NCBI GenBank assembly: GCA_002733575.1
Contig: NVWB01000158.1
Location: 1-47,223 of the forward strand
DNA: 47,223 nt
Reading direction: 5' to 3'
From: Blastopirellula sp.
Lineage (GTDB): Bacteria > Planctomycetota > Planctomycetia > Pirellulales > Pirellulaceae
A model generated the notes under the pieces. It did no database searches. It was not told where the DNA came from and worked only from the letters and a program-made list of their open reading frames with translations. Both the position numbers and the translations under genes were made by a program. Positions 18,153 to 27,020 of the stretch are shown here, one piece after another; within the stretch, counting starts at the first letter, position 1, and the number at the start of each line of letters is the position of its first letter.

Positions 18153-18323
18153 GGGTGTATTTCATCAAAGGAAGGAACGAGGAATGACAATAAATACTAG
18201 GGTGACTAATTCTTATCGTATTTGCTGAGACAGTCAGAGTCTAGAATGTCTAGAGCATTTTTAAAAAACGTGTGACGAATATCCACGAAGGATAGAATTC
18301 TACTACTAAAATTGCCCGTTTTT

Positions 18324-18594
18324 CAGTCCCGATAGGGACGACATCGTGTAGCCAGGGGATTTATCCCCTGGAAGTGATTGACCTAAATCGCCTAAGCCCC
18401 GGTCAGGGGCGACATTGATTGATGAGCCCTAATATAAAGCTAAAAATCCAATATTATTCCCAATGGAATTTGTTTTTCGATGGCAAAACCACTCAATCTT
18501 CTTGATGTCGCCCCGCTGGGGCTTTGGGAATTTTGAGTGCTACGATTCCAGGGGATGAATCCCCTGGCTACATGATACTGTCCCTCTGGGACAG
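18324..18594. repeat. Inverted pair of three-hairpin GTAG elements (family A, units A1 and A2)
   Basis: Unit A1 (18324-18415, plus) has hairpin GTCCC-gata-GGGAC (18326-18339), then GTAG (18348-18351) and CCAGGGGAT/ATCCCCTGG (18352-18371). The third hairpin is GCCCC-ggtca-GGGGC (18396-18410). Unit A2 (18504-18594, minus) repeats the three hairpins in mirror order at 18510-18522, 18548-18567 (followed by CTAC) and 18580-18592. The pair fills most of the 504-bp gap between the HlyD-like gene start and the symporter gene end. The rest of the gap shows no coding sequence. Partial relatives are at 25692 and 47063. Confidence 0.85.
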
Positions 18595-18656
18595 AAAATT
18601 CACATCAGAACAACGATGTTAAAATGTGCCCTAAGCATATTGAACAGCTAACCAGT

Positions 18657-20690
18657 TTAATTTTCCGCCTCGATCTCTTCGGCATCGAAGAATTTACTGA
18701 CCAGTTTTTCCGGCGGTGGATCCGTGTTCATGGTGACCAAGTAGGCAACAACTCCTGAACCAATGAAGCCCCAAAACATCGGGTGAAAACCGAATAGGCT
18801 GACTGAATAGTCTTTAATCAACGGGACTTCATATAAATCGTTAATCCACTTGATCGAATAAAGCACGGTAAACGGAGCCAAACCACCCAGCATTCCGCAC
18901 AACATGCCGGGCGTGTTAAAGCGTCGCCAGTACATGGCCAAAATCGTCGGCACGGTAAATACGGCTGCCAGCCCGCCTGATGCGAACACCACCACATGCT
19001 GAATCACATTCGGTGGGTTGATCGAGAGGACAGTCACGATGGTTCCAATCACCAGCATGCAGCCGTAGCTGAGCCACTTCACTTCTCGCTGCGTGGCATT
19101 TGGCTTAATCGACTTCTGATAGACATCACGCACGATGGAAGAGGAGATCATCAGCATAAAACTATCGACCGTTGACATGGCCGCCGCAAACGGGGCCGCT
19201 ACCAAAAAGCCAGCCAACCAAGGCACGCCAGCGGTTTGACTCAAGTGAAACGACATCAGCGGCATAATCCGGTCGGCATTCGCATCGGCGCCAGGGATGA
19301 GAACTCTGGCACAACAGAAAATGATGACCAGTGGAAAGTAGATCATCGCAAAGTAAATCGATAACATCGCAATGCCGCCACGTACCGTTTTACTTTTATC
19401 AAACGCCATCAACCGCACCATCGTGGCCGGTTGACCTGGCCCATTCAACGCGAAGAACAGGAAGAACGACATGCCAGCGATCATCGGCAGAAAGCCAGCA
19501 CCATCTGTTAGATCAGGGCCAGGTGGGCTGATGTACGTGTTGCGTTTGCCTGCTCCATAGGCATAACTTGTAAGTTCGTTGCTTTCTTCAGCGTCTTCTG
19601 CTGTAACATCAACTTTGTCTTTATACAAGCGAAAGTCGACAGGCACATTCAGCAACGGCTTCGGTTTGCCGGCTGGAAAACTGGCCAGAATATCTTCGAT
19701 TTCTTCTGGCGTGATGATCTCGACAATCGCCACGGCTTTTGATTCGGTGGTCCCTTCGGCAATCAGTGCAGTTTTATTGGCACGAAAAAGACGTACATGG
19801 TCGCTGTTCTCATCGGGTAAAGTGAACCAAGCATTGTCCGAAATTCTGAGATCCTCCGCCGCTGGTTCTTCGATCACAAACACGGCTTGCCCGATTTTCG
19901 GCGGTATCATCAGCGCCATTTTTTCTGTCGCCTTGTTGAGCCCGCCCACTTGCCATAAGGCCAGGACTAACATAATCAACACGCCGAAGAACATCACGAT
20001 GCCCTGCATCACATCAGTCCACACCACCGCGCGAAAACCGCCGAATGTGGTGTAAGCAATCACGAGTACGGCAAAGAACAACAGACACACAAAGTATTCC
20101 GACTCAACCGATGCAAGCAGCCCGATATCTTTGGTCAGCGAGTCCATCATGGCCGCACTACTGACCAACACGATATTCCCTTCTAATAGTTGCACCAAAA
20201 TCAATGAGGCAATTTTGAACTGCGGAATCAAGTAAACCGAAACCGTGGTCACAATCATCAACGTGGCCAGCATACTAACTGCCGGGCTTTGAAATCGTTC
20301 GCGTAACATATCAGGCACAGTAATCGCCCCGGTCTTGCGAGCAATCTGGTTGATCCGTTTTCCGAACAAACCCATCGCAACAATGACTGCAACCGTGTAG
20401 CCTGAAATCCAAATCGCCAGCACCCAACCATGCGTGTAGATGAGCGCAGGAAAACCGGCGAACGAGCCAGCCGAAGCCGATGTGGCACCGAAGGTCAGCG
20501 TAAAGGCTATCAGCCCTAAGTTGCGACTACCAAGAAAATACTCGCTCATGAACTTTCGCTTCAATAACACTTTATGCGAGAGCCAGGCAATGACAAACAC
20601 CGCCAGCGAGTACAGACCGAAAGTTACCAGTGCCGCAGAGGAACCTTCAATGGCATCTTGGCCGAATAATAGAGGAACACTAAACATCAT
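18657..20690 (-). CDS. Sodium:solute symporter (SSS family) with an extra-membrane insertion
   Basis: This 677-aa membrane transporter has about 13 helices and imports a solute with sodium. Family marks are SEYFLGSRNLG (about 49-59), a GAITVPDMLRERF segment and the TTFGGFRAVVWTDVMQG signature (about 214-230). The FALNGPGQPATMVRLMAF and SSIVRDVYQKSI segments also fit. Between the helix ending near residue 250 and the next one near 400 is a hydrophilic stretch of about 140 residues, much longer than usual for this loop. The gene overlaps the DUF997-like gene by 11 bp, and both follow the PLP-enzyme and M19 dipeptidase genes. Its substrate is plausibly an amino acid or peptide, by inference. Confidence 0.88.
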   Translation of the reverse strand: MMFSVPLLFGQDAIEGSSAALVTFGLYSLAVFVIAWLSHKVLLKRKFMSEYFLGSRNLGLIAFTLTFGATSASAGSFAGFPALIYTHGWVLAIWISGYTVAVIVAMGLFGKRINQIARKTGAITVPDMLRERFQSPAVSMLATLMIVTTVSVYLIPQFKIASLILVQLLEGNIVLVSSAAMMDSLTKDIGLLASVESEYFVCLLFFAVLVIAYTTFGGFRAVVWTDVMQGIVMFFGVLIMLVLALWQVGGLNKATEKMALMIPPKIGQAVFVIEEPAAEDLRISDNAWFTLPDENSDHVRLFRANKTALIAEGTTESKAVAIVEIITPEEIEDILASFPAGKPKPLLNVPVDFRLYKDKVDVTAEDAEESNELTSYAYGAGKRNTYISPPGPDLTDGAGFLPMIAGMSFFLFFALNGPGQPATMVRLMAFDKSKTVRGGIAMLSIYFAMIYFPLVIIFCCARVLIPGADANADRIMPLMSFHLSQTAGVPWLAGFLVAAPFAAAMSTVDSFMLMISSSIVRDVYQKSIKPNATQREVKWLSYGCMLVIGTIVTVLSINPPNVIQHVVVFASGGLAAVFTVPTILAMYWRRFNTPGMLCGMLGGLAPFTVLYSIKWINDLYEVPLIKDYSVSLFGFHPMFWGFIGSGVVAYLVTMNTDPPPEKLVSKFFDAEEIEAEN

Positions 20691-21012
20691 GGCCCTCCTC
20701 TCCGACTAGCGATTCTTCTTCAAGCTCAGAGCCGAGGTCATCGTCGGTCATGTAACACAGGCCAAACCAAACCGCGAAGATCGTGGCAGCAATCCAAGGA
20801 ACAAGGACGCCCAATACAACCCAGCGAGGCATGCCCATGATTAGTTGAAGCTCTCCCGTTTCCGCCGGAAGCCCTAGGCCATACGAAACACTTGTGACAA
20901 CTGCCAGCGTCACAGCACAAACGCCGAGGATGATCCACATCTCTCGCAGCCCATTTTTCCAAACAGGATCTGGCGCAGCCAACTTAGGGTTATCAGGTTT
21001 TGTCGTATTCAA
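20680..21012 (-). CDS. DUF997/YhdT-like small membrane subunit paired with the symporter
   Basis: This 110-aa protein has two membrane helices (about 25-47 and 63-88) joined by a short loop. The second ends in WFGLCYMTDDDLG, the pattern typical of the small DUF997-like proteins encoded just before SSS transporters. An acidic tail (EEESLVGEE) follows. Its stop overlaps the symporter start (ATGATGTTTAG), so the two are probably translationally coupled and form one transporter. The role of the small subunit in such pairs is not established. Confidence 0.75.
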   Translation of the reverse strand: MNTTKPDNPKLAAPDPVWKNGLREMWIILGVCAVTLAVVTSVSYGLGLPAETGELQLIMGMPRWVVLGVLVPWIAATIFAVWFGLCYMTDDDLGSELEEESLVGEEGHDV

Positions 21013-21027
21013 CGAATTATCCTTTTA

Positions 21028-22146
21028 CTAGGAAAGCAATCCACGGGCATCGACTTGACTGCACTCGATGTTCTCATCGGAATCAATCCGATAAAAGACA
21101 TCCTGCAAATTAACACAAGGGCAGATATGATTCGGGATGATCGTTAGCCGGTCACCTACTTCTGGTCGGCCGGAACAGGCGGAGAAATCGATCTCGCCAT
21201 GCTCTTCACTCAGCCGAGTAATTTTGGCCTCTGGGTATTCACACACATGACCGTGCCCACTATCAAGGGCCGGTCCACAACGATCTGAAGTGAGCGTTTT
21301 ACTACCAGCATCAATCACCGCTTTCCCTGCAACCGCCGTGCTGATAACAGTCGCAATAATGCGAGCCGCACAGTCTTCCATTTCACAATATCCACCACGA
21401 AACGTATTGCAGTCGTTGTAGATTAATGTGCCAGGTCGGAACTCGGTGAGGTGTGCAAAGAGATGTGTGTTCATGGCCGATGGAGTAGCACCGCCCGAGA
21501 CAATTGCGGCCTTCAAACCATGCTCTTGCCACAAATCAATGATTGCCCCTAGTTGCGCGTCATACTTTTCAATCTGGCTTGCTTGCTGCAAATCATTGCC
21601 ACTCACGTCACCAGGAAAGAACATGATTCCATCAAGCCGCAAATTGCTTGCTTGATCGACCTGCTGGGCTAGTGCCAGCGAATCTTGTGGTGTTTGTACT
21701 CCAGTGCGATGAAAGCCGAGATCGCAATCAATCAGCACGCCAATGGTTGAGCCTGCTAAGGCGGTTGCTTCTGCCAGAACTTCAATCGCCTTGCTCGAAT
21801 CAACACCAACACGCAGCGTAATTCGTTTAGCTAAAGCGGCCAGTCGATTGGATTTCGCTGCATCGACTGGTGGATAGGCCATCAATAAATCGTCACACAC
21901 TTCGGCCATCACTTCGGCTTCGCCCGCTTTGGCAACCGTCAATCCAATGGCGCCAGACTCCAATTGCAATTGGGCCCAAGCTTTTGATTTGTGCGTTTTG
22001 GTATGAGGCCGCAGGTTCAACTGGTGCTTTGCCGCATAGCTGGCGATGCGTGCGATGTTTTGTTTTGCGAGTTGGTCATCAACCAACAGGAACGGAGTTT
22101 CTATCTCGGTCCCGCGATTAATCCAGCTTTGATTATTTGTCGACAT
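21028..22146 (-). CDS. DSD1/D-threonine-aldolase-like PLP enzyme (alanine-racemase fold)
   Basis: This 372-aa fold-type III PLP enzyme is of the D-serine dehydratase/D-threonine aldolase group. Lys50 in RPHTKTHKS is the PLP Schiff-base lysine, with the early ETPFLLVD strand before it. A phosphate-binding VSGGATPS segment sits at about 216-223. The C-terminal metal site is His340 and Cys342 (IPNHICPCVN), matching the His-x-Cys zinc pair of eukaryotic-type D-serine dehydratase. Expected reactions are D-Ser to pyruvate plus ammonia, or retro-aldol cleavage of D-beta-hydroxy amino acids. The sequence does not decide between them. It sits 15 bp before the DUF997-like gene and 19 bp after the M19 dipeptidase gene. 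Confidence 0.85.
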   Translation of the reverse strand: MSTNNQSWINRGTEIETPFLLVDDQLAKQNIARIASYAAKHQLNLRPHTKTHKSKAWAQLQLESGAIGLTVAKAGEAEVMAEVCDDLLMAYPPVDAAKSNRLAALAKRITLRVGVDSSKAIEVLAEATALAGSTIGVLIDCDLGFHRTGVQTPQDSLALAQQVDQASNLRLDGIMFFPGDVSGNDLQQASQIEKYDAQLGAIIDLWQEHGLKAAIVSGGATPSAMNTHLFAHLTEFRPGTLIYNDCNTFRGGYCEMEDCAARIIATVISTAVAGKAVIDAGSKTLTSDRCGPALDSGHGHVCEYPEAKITRLSEEHGEIDFSACSGRPEVGDRLTIIPNHICPCVNLQDVFYRIDSDENIECSQVDARGLLS

Positions 22147-22165
22147 AATTTTGAATTATTATTAA

Positions 22166-23284
22166 CTAGGTGCTTGGTGATTCGGCAGGCAAGTATTCAC
22201 GAAATTTACGCAGCCAATTGCCATGAAAAATTGCATCAATGGCCGCGTCCTCGTAGCCGCGCGATTGAAGGATTTCATCGATCAAATGTATATCCCGATA
22301 GCGTTTCAGTTCGCGGGGTGTTTGTTCGTTGCCGTAGCCGCCATCTAAGTCAGTGCCGATGGCCACGTGCGAAGTATCGCCCGCCAGTTGGCAAATATGG
22401 TCAATCTGATCAACAAGCGAACTAATCGACAACACGTCTGGCTGCGTTACACCCATGACCCAGCCAGGGTGCAACATAATGGCATCACACGCGATGCCAA
22501 TCACGCCATCGCGTTTCACCAACTTCTGAATTTGCTCGTCGGTCAACTGACGATCCCAGTTCACTAAGCTGCGGCAGTTATGATGACTGGCCCAGACGGG
22601 TCCATCATAAACATCCAAGGCTTGCTGCATTGCGGTATCTGCCAAGTGAGTGACATCCAGCACCATGCCCAACTTTTGCATTTCCGCTAGAAGCTGAAAT
22701 CCCCAGTCGGTCAATGGACCATCAGCACCGGTGCCTTGTGCATATTGGCTCGCTCCATAATGGGCCGGGCCGATGGCACGCAGTCCTAGGTGGTACCAAT
22801 ACTCGGTCTGGTGTGGCGAAGAAATAGGGTCGGCCCCTTCCATACTCAAGATCACACCCAGCGGAAGTGATTCGTATTCTTCTGGCGAAGCGGCCGTCCA
22901 TAACTGCCAATGTTGATCAACATCTTCCCGAGATTTCAGCAGCCGAATTTCTCCCCTCGCTTGCATCAAATAATACCAGGCCAACTGAGCATGGGCCCCA
23001 CAATAGGCTCCATCAGGCGTGCCAAAATCGAGATCGATGCGATCATACTTTTGCTTGCGAGCATGATCGGGTCCGCTACGTGCCAGCAGTGTAGAGACAC
23101 ATATACCCAGGCCAGAATTCTTTAATTCCGGCAAGCTCAGCGTGGCGTTTCCACGGAAGGGAGTATCGGAGAGTGATAACTCTTTTTCTTGTCGATTGAT
23201 CTCGTCTACCGGCAATCGTAAATCACGATCGTAATAGACCAAGTTCATCGCTAAGTCGAGATGAGCGTCTGCAAGTAGTCTCAC
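22166..23284 (-). CDS. M19 (renal-type) dipeptidase
   Basis: This 372-aa TIM-barrel metallopeptidase is of the membrane-dipeptidase family. Probable zinc ligands are His8 and Asp10 (AHLDLAMN), Glu149 (SMEGADP), His213 (DVTHLAD), His234 (ASHHNCRSL) and Asp312 (GTDLDGGYG). It lacks a signal peptide, so it is probably cytosolic. M19 enzymes hydrolyse dipeptides, including those with a D-residue at the C-terminal side, and some clade members act on other amide bonds. As first gene of the operon with the PLP enzyme and sodium symporter, it fits a route that imports and splits D-residue-containing dipeptides (inference). Confidence 0.9.
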   Translation of the reverse strand: MRLLADAHLDLAMNLVYYDRDLRLPVDEINRQEKELSLSDTPFRGNATLSLPELKNSGLGICVSTLLARSGPDHARKQKYDRIDLDFGTPDGAYCGAHAQLAWYYLMQARGEIRLLKSREDVDQHWQLWTAASPEEYESLPLGVILSMEGADPISSPHQTEYWYHLGLRAIGPAHYGASQYAQGTGADGPLTDWGFQLLAEMQKLGMVLDVTHLADTAMQQALDVYDGPVWASHHNCRSLVNWDRQLTDEQIQKLVKRDGVIGIACDAIMLHPGWVMGVTQPDVLSISSLVDQIDHICQLAGDTSHVAIGTDLDGGYGNEQTPRELKRYRDIHLIDEILQSRGYEDAAIDAIFHGNWLRKFREYLPAESPST

Positions 23285-23394
23285 AAGAAACCTGGGGTGG
23301 GCGGTAAATGGCGTGATATTTCATTGATAGCCCACTATCTTAACGACTTTTCCGGCAGTTCGCATCAGTTGGCGAAAGAATATGCACGGAAAGA

Positions 23395-23982
23395 TTATTT
23401 CTCTACATTCTCAATTACTTTTGACCCAGAACTATATCGGCGTTCGGCCTTGCCGGTGGCTTGATTGAACTCTAGCACCAACGGTGTTTTGCGAACAAAC
23501 GGCCTCCGTGGTTCCGGCTGCTCCGGGGTTTCTACCGGCACTTCAATAACCTCGGTTGGTTGATAGTTGATAATCATCGGGTTGTTGTACCAAGGGTTTC
23601 CATAAGAAACGCCGCCCCATCCACCATAATAGTGGTTCCAACGATAGGAAGGCAAAGTAACAGGTCTCTCAATTCTCCCGTACCCTGGTTGTCTGTTTCC
23701 TGTTTGCCTGTTCCCTATTTGATTGACAGGTTGAGTCACAGGGCGATAAAGGGCTCTTTGCGAAGGAACTTGGGCCACCGAATAAAATCTGTCAGCACTA
23801 ACATTAATCCGACCACCCAAGGGGCCAGTCCAGCGAGAGCTCGATTGATGTACCTTGGCACTGCCAGTGGATTTGAGTTGTGCTGTTGCATCGCTAACAG
23901 TCGCCAGTAGAAACGAAACGCTCAAGAGACAGGAGGTCACCACTGAAAAATACCGCACAATGGTTCTGGTTGTTTGATTCAT
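23395..23982 (-). CDS. Secreted Pro/Tyr/Asn-rich protein (hypothetical)
   Basis: The 195-aa product has a signal peptide (about 1-34, ending in SDATA). The mature part is low in complexity: a NRQTGNRQPGYGR segment, an aromatic, Gly-rich stretch (YYGGWGGVSYGNPWYNN) and a Pro/Glu linker (VPVETPEQPEPRRP). I start at ATG 23982, 8 nt after GGAGA; GTG 23985 is one codon earlier. No catalytic motif or known domain is visible. It may be a cell-surface or matrix protein. It stands alone between the M19-symporter operon and the DUF1501 gene. Confidence 0.6.
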   Translation of the reverse strand: MNQTTRTIVRYFSVVTSCLLSVSFLLATVSDATAQLKSTGSAKVHQSSSRWTGPLGGRINVSADRFYSVAQVPSQRALYRPVTQPVNQIGNRQTGNRQPGYGRIERPVTLPSYRWNHYYGGWGGVSYGNPWYNNPMIINYQPTEVIEVPVETPEQPEPRRPFVRKTPLVLEFNQATGKAERRYSSGSKVIENVEK

Positions 23983-24111
23983 CACAGTTCTCCTATTCGC
24001 ACCGTTACCAATTAGACACTTTCCAACGAATTGCCTCGTCCCCTATTTGTCATCATAGCGACAGACAGAGATCTGGCAATAAAATATCTCTCGGATTATT
24101 AAAGAAGGGCC

Positions 24112-25440
24112 CTACATTAATTCGTGGAGAACTTTGCCGGTCGAGAGTAAATAGGGCCGGTTTAAGCGGTCGTAGATTTCAGTCCGAGGATTAATGCCTA
24201 AATGATTCCACATCGTGGCCAGTACATCAGCCGGCGAAACCGGGTGATCGGCCACTTCGCCGCCGATGTTATCGCTGGCTCCCAGCACTTGTCCGCCACG
24301 GATTTTCCCGCCTGCTAGTGCCATGCTATAAACATTCGGCCAATGATCACGCCCGCCCTTGGTATTCATTTTTGGGGTACGTCCGAACTCACCGGTGTTA
24401 ATTACCAATGTGTCTTCCAACATGCCCCGCTGATGTAAGTCGGCAACCAGTGCACTAAACGCTTGCTCCATCGGCGGTACGATCTGCTTGTAACGTTTTT
24501 GCAGCCCGCCGTGCGTGTCCCATTTTTGATTGAATTCGTTGTAGCCAACATACTGCACGCCTGCTTCAATCAATCGCCGGGCCAGTAGAATCGATTGGCC
24601 CAATTTGTTACGGCCATATTGATCTCGTACTGCGTCAGACTCTTGTGATAAATCTAACGCCTTGCGCACTCGACCATCGGTGACCATCTCGTACGCACTT
24701 TGAATCAAATGGTCATTCCGCTCTTGCAGTTCTTTCTCAAGTGCCCAAGCTGTGCTGTCGAGTTGCTTCAATAAACTCAAACGATTGTTCATCCGCGGAG
24801 ACGACATGCCGCCGGTCATCTTCAACGACAGCGGATTGTACTTCTCGCTGTTCGGGTCACCTTCGATTAGAAACGGATCATTGACCGCTCCAATGAATCC
24901 TCCATACTGTCCAGGCATCCGGTTCGATGGCCCAGGAATACTTAACCAGGTCGGTAGCGAAACACTTCGTGGAACCGAAGGGGCCGACTCTTGCAAATAA
25001 TTGAGTGCCGCTGCCGGGCCAGGGAAATCATTCGGGTGCGCTTCCCGATCTCGATCTTGTTGGTTCGTTGAACCTGTTTGTGCAATGTAGGTTCCAGCAA
25101 TATGATTCGTAAACTTGTGCGTCATCGAACGGATTACCGCGATGTGCTCAAACTGTTGGGCCGAGCCTTTCATCAACTCGCCAAAACGCACACTAGGGTC
25201 CGATGTGGCAATCGTCTCGAACGGCCCTCGGATATCACTCGAAGTCTCTGGCTTCGGATCCCAAAGATCATGATGACTGGCCCCGCCTTGCAACATCATA
25301 AAGATGCAGTTTTTTTGCGAAGAGCTTGGATTCTGATTCGCTGCCTGAGCCTGCTTGGCCGCCAAAGCCACACCACCAAAGATGCTAACCGCACCAATGC
25401 GTAAAACCTCGCGGCGAGTCACAGAAGTAGATTGATTCAT
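24112..25440 (-). CDS. DUF1501 family protein
   Basis: This 442-aa protein has a Tat-like signal (RREVLRIGAVSIFGG, about 9-23) and the alkaline-phosphatase/sulfatase-like DUF1501 fold. Family marks are CIFMMLQGGASHHDLWDPK (about 45-63), MTHKFTNHIAGTY, EAGVQYVGYNEFNQKWDTH, NTGEFGRTPKMN and GRDHWPNVYSMALAGG. DUF1501 proteins are exported and abundant in planctomycetes, usually next to a DUF1549/DUF1553 partner; none is adjacent here. Function is unknown. A Fur-like site lies about 75-95 bp upstream of the start, and an unusual ELM C-terminus ends right at a CCTAC. Confidence 0.92.
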   Translation of the reverse strand: MNQSTSVTRREVLRIGAVSIFGGVALAAKQAQAANQNPSSSQKNCIFMMLQGGASHHDLWDPKPETSSDIRGPFETIATSDPSVRFGELMKGSAQQFEHIAVIRSMTHKFTNHIAGTYIAQTGSTNQQDRDREAHPNDFPGPAAALNYLQESAPSVPRSVSLPTWLSIPGPSNRMPGQYGGFIGAVNDPFLIEGDPNSEKYNPLSLKMTGGMSSPRMNNRLSLLKQLDSTAWALEKELQERNDHLIQSAYEMVTDGRVRKALDLSQESDAVRDQYGRNKLGQSILLARRLIEAGVQYVGYNEFNQKWDTHGGLQKRYKQIVPPMEQAFSALVADLHQRGMLEDTLVINTGEFGRTPKMNTKGGRDHWPNVYSMALAGGKIRGGQVLGASDNIGGEVADHPVSPADVLATMWNHLGINPRTEIYDRLNRPYLLSTGKVLHELM

Positions 25441-25514
25441 AATATGAACTCAACAACAGCAGGAGAAGCGTGGCACAAATTGGAAGTGGATATTAATCGG
25501 AGGGGCATCTCTGA

Positions 25515-25534
25515 TGAAGTGATAATCATTATCT
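25515..25534. promoter_or_regulatory. Candidate Fur-type operator upstream of the DUF1501 gene
   Basis: TGATAATCATTATCT (25520-25534) matches 14 of 15 positions of the 7-1-7 Fur consensus TGATAATnATTATCA. The sequence continues as a longer palindrome, GATAATCA-ttatcta-TGATTATC (25521-25543). It lies about 80 bp upstream of the DUF1501 start at 25440. AT-rich palindromes do occur by chance, so this is a candidate only. Confidence 0.4.
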
Positions 25535-25691
25535 ATGATTATCGACCACTAATCAACTCAGATTAATCGGGATGGGTAAAGCTGCACGTATAAAGGGGAT
25601 ATACAGGGATTTGATGCAGCTATAAGAGCACTTTTTTATATTCCATATTCCAACGATCCACGAAAAACGTCCCTTGGTTACCGGTTTTCCT

Positions 25692-25740
25692 CAGTCCCGG
25701 TTAGGGACGATATCATGTAGCCAGGGAATTCATTCCCTGG
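25692..25740 (+). repeat. Truncated family A element (A3)
   Basis: CAGTCCC-ggtta-GGGAC (25694-25708) is followed by GTAG (25717-25720) and the 20-bp palindrome CCAGGGAATTCATTCCCTGG (25721-25740). It matches the first two hairpins of unit A1 at 18324, including the GATATCATGTAG join, but the third hairpin is absent. Versus A1, the palindrome stem differs by a paired change (G-C to A-T). It sits between the DUF1501 gene start and the SHD1-like lipoprotein gene end. The rest of this 394-bp gap holds only the Fur-like site. Confidence 0.8.
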
Positions 25741-25834
25741 AGTCGGTTTTAACATGCCGGTGAAGTTATGATCAATTCCGATGGAAAACTGTTGGGAAGT
25801 GGATGAAAATAAATATTTCATCTGCCCTACAAAA

Positions 25835-26836
25835 CTATGGATTTGTTTCACGTATTTTTTTCGCTTCTCCACGTATATAATTTCGGTCATCCATGGATAG
25901 TTGGTCGATTGCCAGATTCACTTCATTACCATCGTCAGTTTGAAGTGTTACAGTTTTATCGACGAATCGAACCAGCGTTGCTTCAATTTTAAACTCTCCA
26001 CTAACATCGGTGAATGTACGTCGTGGCTGAGGGTCAAAGTCAACATTGGCTGGTATTGGTGATTTAATTATTTCTATCCTTGGGGGGTTATACTCGACAA
26101 TTGTAGTCATAGTCCAGAAGAGACCATCTTGATCACCTTGCTGCAATTCACCCCTGCTATTGATCAGGTAATAGTCACCAAAATCATTTTTTTTTGTGAA
26201 GTCAAAACGACGCCCGTTTTGTGAACGCGTTTCTACAACTTCTTTTATTCCACTGCTGCCGTCTCCATATATGTGTTCAATGAATATGCGGGGGCCTTTC
26301 TGAAATATCGTAACTTTACTTCCAGAGCCCAGTCTTTCATTAATCCAGCTGCCAATTATTTTGCGAGTCGAGTCGACTGGCAGTTTCCTGAGAGCTTCCT
26401 CTTGTTCAACTGTGAGTCCAAGAATCCGCACTTTCAGAATTGGGTTGAAGTGAGTGGTGGCCCAGTAAACATCGTCGGTTGGCATGCCTGGAAGATGGTA
26501 GCCGATGAAAGTTCGCTCATATGTTACAGGATCGGCGTTCTTTAATTTCAATGCGAGTGCCGTGAGTACCTCCTCGGAGACTTTGCGGCTTAGCCGAACT
26601 TGGATACTTCGTTTAATGCGGTGAAGAGTACCGTGGTCGACGATAGTGTACGTCAGATCATCCGGGATCTTTGCTGTAGAGTGTAGTGAAGTGGTGTCGG
26701 AAGGAAGCTCAACCGTGGGATTTATCGAAGGATCGGTTGCATCACACCCGGCGATAAATACGACAATTGCAACGACGAGCCATGCGAATACGAATAAGGA
26801 TCGAAGGTTCCTAGAGTTGAACACCTTGCTATTCAC
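25835..26836 (-). CDS. Lipoprotein with a C-terminal SHD1-like domain
   Basis: This 333-aa protein (GTG start) has a signal with a hydrophobic core (about 12-30), then FIAGC with Cys31 as the probable lipidation site. The C-terminal 60 residues (from RTFTDVSGEFKIEA through VTLQTDDGNEVNLAIDQLS to YIR) are an SHD1-like domain. This short beta barrel is expanded in planctomycetes and normally begins with R-x-W/F-T/S-D. The central part is an unrecognised domain with strands and one helix (SEEVLTALALKLKNA). SHD1 domains may bind peptides or polymers; this is family knowledge, not shown here. It is an isolated gene, divergent from the 1257-aa gene. Confidence 0.7.
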   Translation of the reverse strand: MNSKVFNSRNLRSLFVFAWLVVAIVVFIAGCDATDPSINPTVELPSDTTSLHSTAKIPDDLTYTIVDHGTLHRIKRSIQVRLSRKVSEEVLTALALKLKNADPVTYERTFIGYHLPGMPTDDVYWATTHFNPILKVRILGLTVEQEEALRKLPVDSTRKIIGSWINERLGSGSKVTIFQKGPRIFIEHIYGDGSSGIKEVVETRSQNGRRFDFTKKNDFGDYYLINSRGELQQGDQDGLFWTMTTIVEYNPPRIEIIKSPIPANVDFDPQPRRTFTDVSGEFKIEATLVRFVDKTVTLQTDDGNEVNLAIDQLSMDDRNYIRGEAKKIRETNP

Positions 26837-27020
26837 TTGCTTGCTCTGTTTTAAGAGTTCGATTTAATAGTCCAAACATCGCCCGGCATAGTTCCCCGCT
26901 AAATCTTCGATGAACTAAAGCACGCAACGTGACAGGCATCATACCCCACGAAATGACAGTTTACAACAGTTTGAAGGTGGATGAAGAGCCCTATTTGAGT
27001 TTCGTGGATTCTGGCCCTCT

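Noticed and set aside
18324..18594. CRISPR-like array
   Set aside because: There are palindromes in inverted pairs but no regularly spaced direct repeats with unique spacers, and no cas gene.
25678..25890. 70-codon minus-strand frame
   Set aside because: It runs through the A3 palindrome and overlaps the end of the SHD1-like lipoprotein gene; no domain.
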